The position numbers and the translations under genes were made by a program. 64,000 bases of DNA from Desulfatitalea tepidiphila (GTDB lineage Bacteria; Desulfobacterota; Desulfobacteria; Desulfobacterales; Desulfosarcinaceae). The notes under the pieces are model-generated. The model searched no databases. It was not told the DNA's origin and saw nothing but the letters and a program-made list of their open reading frames with translations. Location: positions 1,798,001 through 1,862,000 of the forward strand of contig NZ_BCAG01000003.1 in NCBI RefSeq assembly GCF_001293685.1. Direction: 5' to 3'. Numbering within the stretch: the first letter of the stretch is position 1; the number at the start of each line of letters is the position of its first letter. Below, piece by piece: positions 9,040 to 17,423 of the stretch.

Positions 9040-10593
9040 ATGGTTGAGGTGAATCGCATACTGGTGACGGGCGCCACCGGCTATATCGGAGGGCGCCTGA
9101 TTCCGCGGTTGCTGGCCCGGGGGTGTCGTGTCCGCGCCTTCGGCCGTTCTGTGGAAAAGATGGCCTGCCGGGCCTGGGCGTCGCATCCCAATGCGGAGTT
9201 GGCAGAGGGGGATGTTCTGGATGTGCGGGCCTTGTATGATGCGGCCCGGGGTTGTGATGCGGCTTACTACCTGGTTCACTCCATGGTGGCACAAAAGGGC
9301 CGATATGCGGAGGCCGACCGAAGAGGTGCGCTGAACATGCGTGCAGCCGCGGAAGCGGCGAACCTCAGACAGGTCATCTACCTGGGTGGCCTGGGTGACG
9401 GCCATCATCATGCCATCAGCCGCCATCTGAAATCCAGGCACGAGGTCGGTGACATTCTCCAATCGGGTTCGGTACCGACCACCGTGCTGCGGGCGGCCAT
9501 GATCATCGGATCGGGCAGCGCGTCATTCGAGATCCTGCGTTACCTGGTCGAGCGCTTGCCGGTCATGATCACCCCGCGTTGGGTGCGCACACCCACCCAG
9601 CCGATAGCCATCGAAAATGTATTGGGTTACCTGGTCGGGTGTCTGGGCAACGATGGCGCCATAGGCAAAACTTTTGACATCGGCGGACCGGAGATCGTTA
9701 ACTATGAAACCCTGATTCAACTCTACGCCGAGGAGGCTGGGTTGCCCCGACGCCGGGTGATACCTGTGCCGGTGCTCACGCCGACCCTCAGCGCGAGATG
9801 GATTCACCTGGTGACCCCGGTGCCTGCATCCATCGCCCTGCCTCTGACCGAAGGATTGAGCGTTCCGACGACCTGTGCCGACGATCAGGTTCGCGCGGTC
9901 GTCGAAGAGAAGCTGATCCCCTGTCGCCAGGCCATACGTACCGCTCTGGACCGCATCCTGGAAAAACAGGTGGAGACCTGCTGGTCCGATGCCGGTGCGC
10001 TTCAACCGCCGGCTTGGACGATCTGTGGAGATGCGCCCTATGCCGGCGGCACGGTTTTGAACTGCGGCTATCGCATGGTGCTGGATGCCTCCTGCGAGCA
10101 GACCTGGAGACACGTGGAGCGTATCGGTGGGAGGCAGGGTTACTACTTCGGCAATGGGCTGTGGTGGCTTCGCGGCCTGCTCGACCGCCTGGTCGGGGGT
10201 GTGGGGCTTCGACGGGGGAGACGCCATCCAGAGCGGCTGCGTACCGGAGATGCCCTCGATTTCTGGCGCGTGCTGAACCTCGATACTAACCGCCGCTTGA
10301 CGCTGGTGGCCGAAATGAAAATGCCCGGCGAGGCATTGCTCGACATTCAACTGGCCCCCTCGGGTCAGAATCGTTGCGAACTCCGGATGGTCGCGCGGTT
10401 TCTGCCCAGGGGTCTGGGCGGCCTGGTCTACTGGTATGTGCTTTCCCCCTTTCATGTGTGGATTTATCAAGGTATGTTGAAGGCCATTGCACGGCGTGCC
10501 GGCGCCGCCCGAACGACCCGGCCCAAGCGATTCGATCCGGAAGACCGGAGGGCTTGCGCATGGACGCCTGGAACTTCCACCCGAGTGTTGTAG
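9040..10593 (+). CDS. SDR/NAD(P)-binding epimerase-like protein with C-terminal DUF2867
   Basis: 517 residues. The N-terminus has the Rossmann loop TGATGYIGG (residues 10-18) of the extended/atypical SDR family, with YYLVHSM and GGLGDG in the NmrA/complex-I-assembly-like pattern. The last 160 residues form DUF2867, a START-like domain with characteristic FGNGLWWLRG, DFWRV and YWYVLSPFHVWIY. This two-domain fusion is common in bacteria but its reaction is not established; binding of a hydrophobic ligand is inferred from the START-like fold. It lies 15 bases after the FKBP-methyltransferase gene and is probably in the same transcript. Confidence 0.85.
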   Translation: MVEVNRILVTGATGYIGGRLIPRLLARGCRVRAFGRSVEKMACRAWASHPNAELAEGDVLDVRALYDAARGCDAAYYLVHSMVAQKGRYAEADRRGALNMRAAAEAANLRQVIYLGGLGDGHHHAISRHLKSRHEVGDILQSGSVPTTVLRAAMIIGSGSASFEILRYLVERLPVMITPRWVRTPTQPIAIENVLGYLVGCLGNDGAIGKTFDIGGPEIVNYETLIQLYAEEAGLPRRRVIPVPVLTPTLSARWIHLVTPVPASIALPLTEGLSVPTTCADDQVRAVVEEKLIPCRQAIRTALDRILEKQVETCWSDAGALQPPAWTICGDAPYAGGTVLNCGYRMVLDASCEQTWRHVERIGGRQGYYFGNGLWWLRGLLDRLVGGVGLRRGRRHPERLRTGDALDFWRVLNLDTNRRLTLVAEMKMPGEALLDIQLAPSGQNRCELRMVARFLPRGLGGLVYWYVLSPFHVWIYQGMLKAIARRAGAARTTRPKRFDPEDRRACAWTPGTSTRVL

Positions 10594-10688
10594 TGGCGGG
10601 CTTTACGCCGGCCCTTGAAATGAACCCTATCGGATATCACTGATAAGAGAGTCTCACCTTGAAACAAGAGATTAAGGAGAAGGATACC

Positions 10689-11078
10689 ATGGATCTGAAA
10701 CAATACTTCGAAGACAACAAAGGTTTTGGCGTGCTGTCCACCGCGGATGGCCAAGGCAATGTGGATTCGGCCGTATACAGCCGCCCGCATGTGATGGAAG
10801 ACGGCACCATGGCATTCATCATGAACGACCGCCTCTCCCATCACTACCTGCAATCCAACCCCAAGGCCGCCTATCTGTTCAGGGAGGAAGGCGCTGGATA
10901 TCGCGGCAAACGGTTCTTTTTGACCAAAGTGAGCGAGGAGCAGGATACCGAACGGCTCGCCGCACTCAAACGCCGTGTATATACGTCCGAGAAGCAATCT
11001 GCCGGACCCAAGTTTTTGGTCTTCTTCAAGATAGACAAGGAACTGCCTCTCATCGGCCCGGGCGAAGAGGAGGTATAG
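10689..11078 (+). CDS. Small PPOX-family (split-barrel flavin-binding) protein
   Basis: 129 residues with the PPOX N-terminus (FGVLSTADGQGNVDSAVYS) and a middle segment typical of pyridoxamine-phosphate-oxidase-like domains (FIMNDRLSHHYLQSNPKAAYLF). ATG 10689 follows AAGGAG at 10674-10679; an upstream TTG at 10659 is unlikely because the ribosome site would lie inside the gene. It faces the next PPOX gene end-to-end with only 18 bases between them. Ligand (FMN, F420 or heme) and substrate are unknown. Confidence 0.8.
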   Translation: MDLKQYFEDNKGFGVLSTADGQGNVDSAVYSRPHVMEDGTMAFIMNDRLSHHYLQSNPKAAYLFREEGAGYRGKRFFLTKVSEEQDTERLAALKRRVYTSEKQSAGPKFLVFFKIDKELPLIGPGEEEV

Positions 11079-11096
11079 AGGCCGGTATTCCGAGCG

Positions 11097-11528
11097 CTAT
11101 GATTCCAATTGGACGTGATGGGCGTCGTGGACGCCGTCGAGCAGTTGGAACGAATCGACCTGCACACTGATCCAGGCCACATCGGGCTGTTCGATGAGGC
11201 GTTTCAAGTGCGGGTGCCGAACGGCGAAGGCGTCACGGAGGTCTTTGATGGTTTCCGGGTCTGCAACTTCGGCCGCGTGCCCGGAAACCGTCAAGGCCCG
11301 TATCTCCTGGCGCGACGCCTTGTTACGCGAATCGATCATGAGGCTGACCCGAGGATCGCGGACCATGTTTTGGTACTTGAGAGTGTTCTTCGGCGTGACC
11401 AGAAACATCCGGGTGGCGTCTGAGGAAGCGGTATAGGCCATCAAGGAGGTGTGCGGTCCTTGGGGGCCTATGGTCGCCAGGACACACAGATCGTTTTGCC
11501 GAATCAGTTCCTTTATGGTATCAAGCAT
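11097..11528 (-). CDS. PPOX-family protein, general stress protein 26-like
   Basis: 143 residues. MLDTIKELIRQNDLCVLATI followed by a Gly-Pro loop and MIDSRNKAS matches the FMN-binding split barrel of the PPOX class. The start Met at 11528 has GGAGG just upstream on the minus strand; an earlier ATG at 11540 would contain that site, so it is rejected. The gene is convergent with another PPOX gene and is followed upstream by a 600-bp non-coding stretch. Function beyond flavin binding is not predictable. Confidence 0.8.
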   Translation of the reverse strand: MLDTIKELIRQNDLCVLATIGPQGPHTSLMAYTASSDATRMFLVTPKNTLKYQNMVRDPRVSLMIDSRNKASRQEIRALTVSGHAAEVADPETIKDLRDAFAVRHPHLKRLIEQPDVAWISVQVDSFQLLDGVHDAHHVQLES

Positions 11529-11613
11529 CTTGACCTCCATGGGAAATGAGACATATGGCGTACCCTAACATACTTGCGATCCACATAAAAGAAGGCCGCT
11601 CATATGACAGATA

Positions 11614-11827
11614 GTCTAACTCAATGCTTTTCATTGAACCCGGCGTGGGTGGGGCAGGTGGCCGATGCCACACGCCAAGCGGTCAAGTACCGCTAAAATG
11701 CACGGCGGGCCGCCCAGAAACTCGCTGCGCTCAAACAGTCTGGGCCGCTTGTCCGCCGTTTGCATTTAACTGGCACTACGACCGCAGGCTCACGTGGCCC
11801 TGGCCACCTGCTCCACCCACGCCTAAC
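11614..11827. repeat. Large nested fold-back element
   Basis: Outer arms 11642-11663 and 11802-11823 are 22-bp inverted repeats with one mismatch. Inner arms 11694-11710 and 11751-11768 pair imperfectly, and a central hairpin uses GCCCAGA/TCTGGGC (11712-11718 and 11739-11745). A small hairpin TCAATG/CATTGA lies at the left edge. No protein is encoded. The cloverleaf-like nesting suggests a non-autonomous mobile element or a structured RNA/DNA; it is not one of the CCGTAAAAAG repeats. Confidence 0.7.
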
Positions 11828-11936
11828 ATGTTCGTTGCGATGCGAATTTTTTTATCAAACAACTTCTGGAAAACATGTCCCTCAAACTGAACTTCGAATT
11901 GCTGTTATTAAACCGACAATTAGACAGGCCGAATTC

Positions 11937-11992
11937 GGTCATCCCGGACTTGATACGGGATCCAGTATCTATACTGGTTCCGTCTATCGCCG
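11937..11992. repeat. Short dispersed palindromic repeat fragment
   Basis: TCATCCCGGACTTGATACGG and the following GATCCAGTA form the stem family also seen near 26480, 35310, 43600, 54040, 58120, 61200 and 62530. Here only the central hairpin is present. The rest of 11529-12131, apart from this and the fold-back element, shows no gene or clear signal. Confidence 0.6.
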
Positions 11993-12131
11993 GAAAGACA
12001 AGACAGGGCAAGAATTATTGCCAGGTTAATAATATGAAACCAAATAGACGTTTGGGGTTTCGGGTTTCCTAAAAATTTTTGTCGAAGAAGACAAACATTC
12101 CTGTCCATCATCGATGATACGGAGAACTGCC

Positions 12132-13103
12132 ATGCCAGAGAAGTCCGACTTGTCCACAGAAAAAATCAAAATCGGCATCAGCAGCTGTTTAATGGGAAAC
12201 AAGGTGCGTTATGATGGGGGGCACAAATTGGATCGTTTCCTCACAGACACCCTCGGGCAGTATTTCGACTATGTGCCCGTATGCCCGGAAGTCGAGTGCG
12301 GCCTTCCCGTGCCGCGGGAGAGCATGCATCTGGCCGGTTCGCCGGAAGCGCCCCGGCTGATCACCACGCGCAGCAAAATCGATCACACGGAGCGTATGCT
12401 CAAATGGGCCCACAAACGCGTCAGCGAGCTCGAAAAGGAAAACCTGTGCGGTTTCATATTTAAAAAGGGCTCTCCGAGCAGCGGCATGACCCGTGTCAAA
12501 ATCTACAACGATGAGGGAATGCCCTATCAAACCGGCAGCGGCATGTTTGCCAAGGCCTTCATGGACCACTTCCCCCGCATCCCGGTGGAGGAGGAAGGCC
12601 GCCTGCACGACCCGCTGCTTCGTGAGAATTTCATCGAACACATCTTCGCCCTGCAACGGTGGCGTCGCCTGCTCGCCTCGGGACATAAACTCGGCAACCT
12701 GGTCGCCTTCCACACCCGTGAAAAACTCCTCCTGCTGGCCCACAGCCCCAATCACTACCGCGCTCTGGGCAAACTGGTGGCCGAGGGCAAGCAGCATCGC
12801 CCCGCCGAACTCTTTGACGCCTATGAGAGCGTCTTCGTGGAGGCCCTGCATCTAAAAACCACCATGGCCAAGAACAGCAACGTGCTCCAGCACATCATGG
12901 GATATTTTAAAAAGGTACTCAGCAGCGATGAAAAGCAGGAGATGGTCGACATCATCGGCGCTTACCGGGCCGGTCATGTGCCGCTGATCGTTCCCATCAC
13001 CTTGTGCAATCACTATGTGCGCAAGTACGGTCAGGAGTATCTCGCCGGGCAAACCTATCTCAATCCGCATCCCATCGCCCTGAAACTGCGCAATCATGTC
13101 TAG
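12132..13103 (+). CDS. DUF523-DUF1722 (TudS/RudS-like) Fe-S desulfidase
   Basis: 323 residues in two domains. The N-terminal DUF523/TudS domain (about 12-160) has the conserved Cys set expected to hold a [4Fe-4S] cluster: C19 in SSCLMG, C51 and C56 in CPEVECG, and C106 in NLCGF, with SPSSG after it. DUF523 members remove sulfur from thiouracil. The C-terminal DUF1722 (about 190-320) is the YbgA domain. The fused form is known as RudS-like and is reported to remove sulfur from 4-thiouridine in tRNA. It overlaps uvsE by eight bases and leads a UV-repair operon, which fits because 4-thiouridine is the cell's near-UV target. ATG 12132 follows GGAG; an in-frame ATG at 12114 is possible. Confidence 0.85.
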   Translation: MPEKSDLSTEKIKIGISSCLMGNKVRYDGGHKLDRFLTDTLGQYFDYVPVCPEVECGLPVPRESMHLAGSPEAPRLITTRSKIDHTERMLKWAHKRVSELEKENLCGFIFKKGSPSSGMTRVKIYNDEGMPYQTGSGMFAKAFMDHFPRIPVEEEGRLHDPLLRENFIEHIFALQRWRRLLASGHKLGNLVAFHTREKLLLLAHSPNHYRALGKLVAEGKQHRPAELFDAYESVFVEALHLKTTMAKNSNVLQHIMGYFKKVLSSDEKQEMVDIIGAYRAGHVPLIVPITLCNHYVRKYGQEYLAGQTYLNPHPIALKLRNHV

Positions 13104-14040
13104 GATGCTCCGCTTCGGCCTCTGCTGCATCTTTCGCGATGCGCCCATCGCCTTCCGGCGCACCACGGCCAAGCATCTGATGGGCATGCCGCGCGGCCGG
13201 CAATTGGAGAAAATCGCGAGCATCTGCCTGCACAACGCCCAATCCCTGATGGCGGCCCTCACCTATTGCCAGTCGCACGGCATCGGTGCGTTCCGCATCA
13301 ACAGCCAGATCCTGCCTCTAAAGACCCATCCTGACGTGGGATACGAAATGAGCGACCTGCCCGGCGGGCAGGCCGTGGTGGATGCCTTTCGGGAATGCGG
13401 TCGATTCAGTCTCCGGTACGACATCCGGACGACCTTTCACCCCGATCAATTCATCGTTCTCAACTCGCCCTCCCCGGAGGTCGTGGTCCGATCCACGGCC
13501 GATCTCATTTATCATGCCCAGGTGGCCCAATGGGTCAATGCCGATGTGATCAACCTCCACGGCGGCGGTGCATACGGAGACAAAACCGCTGCGCTGGCCA
13601 GGCTGACCCAAAACATCGCGGGCTTGCCGGCGGAGGTCCGAAAGCGGCTGACACTTGAAAACGACGATCGGACCTTCACGCCTGGTGAATTGCTGCCGGT
13701 GTGTCGTGAAACCGGTGTGCCGCTGGTCTATGACGTTCACCATCACCGCTGTCTGCCCGACGGTCTGAGCATCGCCGAAGCGACCCGGCAGGCCTTGACC
13801 ACCTGGGACAGGGAGCCGCTGTTCCATCTCTCGAGCCCCTTGTCGGCCTGGGGCGCCGGGGACGGACGCCCCCATCACGATTATATCGACCCTATGGATT
13901 TTCCCTGTGAATGGCGACACCTGAAAGCTACCATCGAGATCGAAGCCAAAGCCAAGGAGCTGGCTGTCGAAAAACTTGCCGCCGAACTGCCCGGCCATTT
14001 GCGCAAACATTGCAAAAATCAAAAGAGAGCACGAACGTGA
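13096..14040 (+). CDS. uvsE: UV damage endonuclease UvsE/UvdE
   Basis: 314 residues matching the UvdE TIM-barrel nuclease: LRFGLCCIF at the start, YRINS-like FRINSQILPL, the conserved TFHPDQF loop, VINLHGGGAYGDK, LENDDRTF and YDVHHHR. The His, Asp and Glu residues in these motifs are the metal ligands of the family. The enzyme nicks DNA 5' of cyclobutane dimers and 6-4 photoproducts, starting an excision pathway that does not need UvrABC. It overlaps the DUF523-DUF1722 gene at its start, and its stop overlaps the photolyase start codon (GTGA), so the three are a tightly coupled operon. Confidence 0.95.
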   Translation: MSRMLRFGLCCIFRDAPIAFRRTTAKHLMGMPRGRQLEKIASICLHNAQSLMAALTYCQSHGIGAFRINSQILPLKTHPDVGYEMSDLPGGQAVVDAFRECGRFSLRYDIRTTFHPDQFIVLNSPSPEVVVRSTADLIYHAQVAQWVNADVINLHGGGAYGDKTAALARLTQNIAGLPAEVRKRLTLENDDRTFTPGELLPVCRETGVPLVYDVHHHRCLPDGLSIAEATRQALTTWDREPLFHLSSPLSAWGAGDGRPHHDYIDPMDFPCEWRHLKATIEIEAKAKELAVEKLAAELPGHLRKHCKNQKRART

Positions 14041-15413
14041 CCGATACGGCCGCCGATGCACGGCGAACTCGCCAATTAAACGATGCATCGCCGAACCCCA
14101 AGGGCGGATATGTGCTGTACTGGATGCAGCAATCCCAGCGGGTCCACGGCAATCATGCCCTCGACCTTGCCATCGAACAGGCCGACACACTCCGGTTGCC
14201 GGTGGTGGTGGTTTTTGGCCTGACGTCCGCATACCCGGAAGCCAACTGGCGTCATTTCGCCTTCATGCTGCAGGGTCTGGCCGAGGTGGATCAAGAGTTG
14301 GCCCGGATGGGCGTCGTGATGCACATTGCCGCAGGATCACCGCCGGACGTGGCGCTGGCCGCCGGCCGCGATGCCGCTCTGATCGTTTGCGACCGCGGCT
14401 ATCTTCGTCATCAGCGCGGTTGGCGTGCCGACCTTGCGGCCCGATCCGCGTACCGGGTGGTCGAGGTGGAGAGCGATGCGATCGTACCGGTCGAGCTGGC
14501 CTCCGACAAAGCCGACTTTGCAGCACGCACCTTCCGCCCCAAGATCAACCGCCTTCTGCCGCAGTTCATGAAGCCGATCGGACCGGGAAAACCTCCCAGA
14601 AAAAGCTCGCTCGACCTCTTCGACCGAACCGATGTTTCCCGACTGGCTGACCGCCTGGACGTGGACCGGAGCGTTCGACCGGCTACACCATTACTTGACG
14701 GTGGATACTCGAACGCACTCATATTTCTCGATAATTTTATCGAAGTAAATTTATCGCGCTACACCGATCGCCGCTACAAGGTGGAAAACCAGGCCGCCTC
14801 CCAGTTAAGCCCTTATCTGCACTTCGGCCAGATCTCAGCCTTACAGGTTGCCCTTTCGGTTCAAAAGGCCGATGCGCCCGAGGAAACGAAGGCGGCGTTT
14901 CTGGAGGAGTTGATCGTCCGGCGCGAACTGGCCATCAATCATGTCTGGTTCAATCCCCACTACGACGCCTACGAGGGGTTGCCGGCCTGGGCGCGCCGAA
15001 CCCTGGCCGACCACGCTTCGGATGCAAGGCGGCCGATCTATGACGACGAGACATTGGAGGCCGCCCAAACCCAGGACCCCTATTGGAATGCATGCATGCA
15101 GGAGATGCGCGCAACCGGCACCATGCCCGGCTACCTCCGCATGTACTGGGGGAAAAAGATCCTGCAATGGCAGCCCACGCCCCAACAGGCCTTTGCCACG
15201 GCGCTCAGGCTCAACAACAAATATTTCCTCGATGGCCGCGACCCCAACTCCTATGCCGGCGTGGGCTGGGTGTTCGGTTTGCATGACAGGCCATGGCAGG
15301 AGCGCCCCATATATGGTCAGATCCGATATATGGCGCGCTCCGGTCTTGAGCGTAAATTTGACATGGGGCGTTACATCGACGGCGCCATGCGACGCATCGC
15401 CAAAGTCTCATAA
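14037..15413 (+). CDS. phr: Class II deoxyribodipyrimidine photolyase
   Basis: 458 residues from GTG 14037, whose GTGA overlaps the uvsE stop; the open frame continues upstream inside uvsE but that part is a shadow. The protein has the N-terminal antenna domain (YVLYWMQQSQRVHGNHAL) and the FAD-binding C-terminal part with class II features: SPYLHFGQIS, RRELAINHVWFN, WNACMQEM and GYLRMYWGKKILQW. It uses blue light and reduced FAD to split pyrimidine dimers. Length is normal for class II (about 450-480). The operon pairs light-driven repair with the light-independent UvsE path. No clear terminator follows. Confidence 0.95.
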   Translation: MTDTAADARRTRQLNDASPNPKGGYVLYWMQQSQRVHGNHALDLAIEQADTLRLPVVVVFGLTSAYPEANWRHFAFMLQGLAEVDQELARMGVVMHIAAGSPPDVALAAGRDAALIVCDRGYLRHQRGWRADLAARSAYRVVEVESDAIVPVELASDKADFAARTFRPKINRLLPQFMKPIGPGKPPRKSSLDLFDRTDVSRLADRLDVDRSVRPATPLLDGGYSNALIFLDNFIEVNLSRYTDRRYKVENQAASQLSPYLHFGQISALQVALSVQKADAPEETKAAFLEELIVRRELAINHVWFNPHYDAYEGLPAWARRTLADHASDARRPIYDDETLEAAQTQDPYWNACMQEMRATGTMPGYLRMYWGKKILQWQPTPQQAFATALRLNNKYFLDGRDPNSYAGVGWVFGLHDRPWQERPIYGQIRYMARSGLERKFDMGRYIDGAMRRIAKVS

Positions 15414-15472
15414 CGGCCGATGATCCGACAAGCTACACGGGAAAACCCTGCGCTGCGCCGGCCCATACCCTA

Positions 15473-15676
15473 TCAAGCCGCCGGATAGTTGATCTCTTTC
15501 AAGGTGGCGAGGATTTTCGCTTTATCCATAGGCGCTTCGTATTCAACGGTCACGGTTTTGGCCTGGATATCGCCTCGAACGGATTGGATGCCGTCGAGTT
15601 CCTTGAGCTCCCTTTCGATCGTGCCGGTACAATGACCGCAGGAAATATTGGGAATATGAAAAGTCTCTTTCGTCAT
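15473..15676 (-). CDS. Heavy-metal-associated (CopZ-like) small protein
   Basis: 67 residues with a ferredoxin-like HMA fold. The metal site is SCGHCTGTIER, that is CGHC with His in place of the usual variable pair, followed by the helix that carries it. VRGDIQAKTVTVEYE is the typical second strand. Such proteins carry Cu(I) or related ions to P-type ATPases. A good ribosome site (GGAAGG) precedes the ATG at 15676. No ATPase is adjacent, so it may act with a distant partner. Confidence 0.85.
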   Translation of the reverse strand: MTKETFHIPNISCGHCTGTIERELKELDGIQSVRGDIQAKTVTVEYEAPMDKAKILATLKEINYPAA

Positions 15677-15776
15677 GATGACCTTCCTTTCTGTTCGACT
15701 GGGTTGTTTCCGAACCGCTTTCCAATCGTCTGAAATCCTGTGGCATAGATTTTAATCACCCTGCCAAGCTTGTCCA

Positions 15777-15816
15777 AAAAAATCATCCCTTGGCGCATTA
15801 TCGGCACCAAGGGATG
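15777..15816 (-). terminator. Rho-independent terminator of the SDR-DUF3786-YtfJ-MBL operon
   Basis: On the minus strand CATCCCTTGG and its complement CCAAGGGATG (top 15784-15793 and 15807-15816) form a stem with a 13-base loop, followed by a run of T. It lies 25 bases after the MBL stop codon. Confidence 0.85.
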
Positions 15817-15840
15817 AGCGTACACGTCACAACGTTCACC

Positions 15841-16809
15841 TCAACTCACGGTAAACAACACCCGGCCATTGTTGCTCTCACGCCGAATATTCCCCAGTTC
15901 CTCGAGATATCTCAAATGGGAGATGGCCTCGCCCGTGGCAAACCATTTCTGGGCGATGGGGAACTCCTCCCAGGAATCGCATTTGATGTCCCAGGTCATA
16001 CGGGCCGCCACGTCGTAGGCACTCAGCATCTCGGTCTCCAGGATGTTCAATATTTCGTTGCAGCGATGCTGGTGATGGGTCATCAACTCTTCGATACGCG
16101 TCCGGTGATCTTCGATAAGACGCCGGTGCCCCGGCAGCGTCAGGTCGATCTCCAGCTCCCTGACACGGTCCAGGCTCTTGAGGTAGCTGCCCAGCGGATT
16201 GTGTGCATCCGACCAGCACTGAATGTTGGGTGTGATGTCGATCAGGATATGATCCCCTGCCACGAAGATCTTCTTCTCCCGATCATAGAGGCAGGTGTGC
16301 CCAACGGTGTGCCCTGGGGTCTGCACGCACTCGAATCGATAATTGCCCGCTTCGATCACATCACCGTCGTTGAGCATGCGCATATCAGGGATCCATTCGG
16401 AGCTGTGTTTGTAGCCGGGGTGCTGCTCGATGGCTTTTCGTAATTGCCCATCGGGGAAGCCGTGCAGGCCGGCATAGGCGAGCATGGGCTCCCACCAGCC
16501 CTTGGCTTCGACGATCTCGGCATCCGGCCGGTTGAAATAGACCCGACTGGACTCGGTCACCAACCGCGACACCAACCCGAAATGGTCGGCATGCAGATGG
16601 GTGATGAAAAAATCCGTTTTGTCGAGCTCAACGCCCAACTCGTGCAATCCACCGGTCAGGGCGTCGTAACAGGCCCTGCGATTCAATCCCGTATCGATCA
16701 CCAGATGGCGGTCTTTGGCGCGCACCACGTATGAATTGAGATATTTGAGCGGGCTGTTGGGCAGAGGCACCTGGATGACAAACAGATCGGGGCCTATTTC
16801 CTGGATCAT
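15841..16809 (-). CDS. MBL-fold metallo-hydrolase
   Basis: 322 residues. The metallo-beta-lactamase metal motif THLHADHFG (HxHxDH) is at about 90-98, with TPGHTVGHTCLYD, FVAGDHILID and LPGHRR providing further metal ligands. A C-terminal helical extension after about residue 240 resembles winged-helix tails in the LACTB2/glyoxalase II-like MBL group. Substrate unknown; thioester or nucleic-acid hydrolysis are both known in the family. Last gene of a four-gene operon ending at the 15777 terminator. Confidence 0.85.
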   Translation of the reverse strand: MIQEIGPDLFVIQVPLPNSPLKYLNSYVVRAKDRHLVIDTGLNRRACYDALTGGLHELGVELDKTDFFITHLHADHFGLVSRLVTESSRVYFNRPDAEIVEAKGWWEPMLAYAGLHGFPDGQLRKAIEQHPGYKHSSEWIPDMRMLNDGDVIEAGNYRFECVQTPGHTVGHTCLYDREKKIFVAGDHILIDITPNIQCWSDAHNPLGSYLKSLDRVRELEIDLTLPGHRRLIEDHRTRIEELMTHHQHRCNEILNILETEMLSAYDVAARMTWDIKCDSWEEFPIAQKWFATGEAISHLRYLEELGNIRRESNNGRVLFTVS

Positions 16810-16873
16810 GGTATATCTTTAACTCCTTTACATGACATCATGGGTGGTTTCGGGCGCAAGTCCTGGCTCTCTT

Positions 16874-17410
16874 TTATTTGTCCAGGTTGGAACGAACCGT
16901 TTCCACCAGTGTTTTGACTTCCTGTTCGCTGAGCAAGCCCTCCTTTTTGAAGACCAGCTTCCCGGTTTTATCGAACACCAGCACATCGCTGGTATCGTCG
17001 GCGATGCCCCACTGGCCGACCAGTGCCTTTTTGTAGTCGCGCACATAAATGGTGTTGGGGTAAGCTTTCTGCTTTTTTTCAAGGCTGGAGGAGATGGCGA
17101 AGTTGGGCAGCCAGGTGGCGGCCATGTTGATAATGCCGTAGGACTGATATTTCTCCAGGGAAAATCCTTCGGCCTTCAGGGCCTCGCTGGCCGCGTTGTT
17201 CAAATCTTTTTCATCGGGATCCACATAGAAAATGACCGACACCTTTCCGGTCAACTCCGTACTGCTCCAGGGCGAGCCATCCAGCCGGCCGCCCAATTCG
17301 TCGGAAAGGGTCACCGTCTCGGGAACTTCTCCGATTTTCAACTCGGCAAATGCTTGGGGAATGAAGAGGTACAGCGATACCAGAATCAAGAAGCCAGCCA
17401 CTTTTTTCAT
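16874..17410 (-). CDS. YtfJ-family periplasmic protein
   Basis: 178 residues with a signal peptide (MKKVAGFLILVSLYLFIPQA, cleavage near AFA-EL). The mature part has a thioredoxin-like pattern (GKVSVIFYVDPDEKDLN, then VLVFDKTGKLVFKKEG) and matches the YtfJ family of small exported proteins of unknown function; no CxxC is present, so it is not a thiol oxidoreductase. The ATG at 17410 follows CTGGAGG; the open frame reaches 17440 but without a site. It sits 13 bases after DUF3786 in the operon. Confidence 0.8.
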   Translation of the reverse strand: MKKVAGFLILVSLYLFIPQAFAELKIGEVPETVTLSDELGGRLDGSPWSSTELTGKVSVIFYVDPDEKDLNNAASEALKAEGFSLEKYQSYGIINMAATWLPNFAISSSLEKKQKAYPNTIYVRDYKKALVGQWGIADDTSDVLVFDKTGKLVFKKEGLLSEQEVKTLVETVRSNLDK

Positions 17411-17423
17411 TTGTTCCTCCAGT

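Noticed and set aside
11614-11827. An integron attC site
   Set aside because: GTCTAAC and GCCTAAC are at the two edges, but both in the same orientation; the complementary GTTRRRY end and a cassette array are absent.
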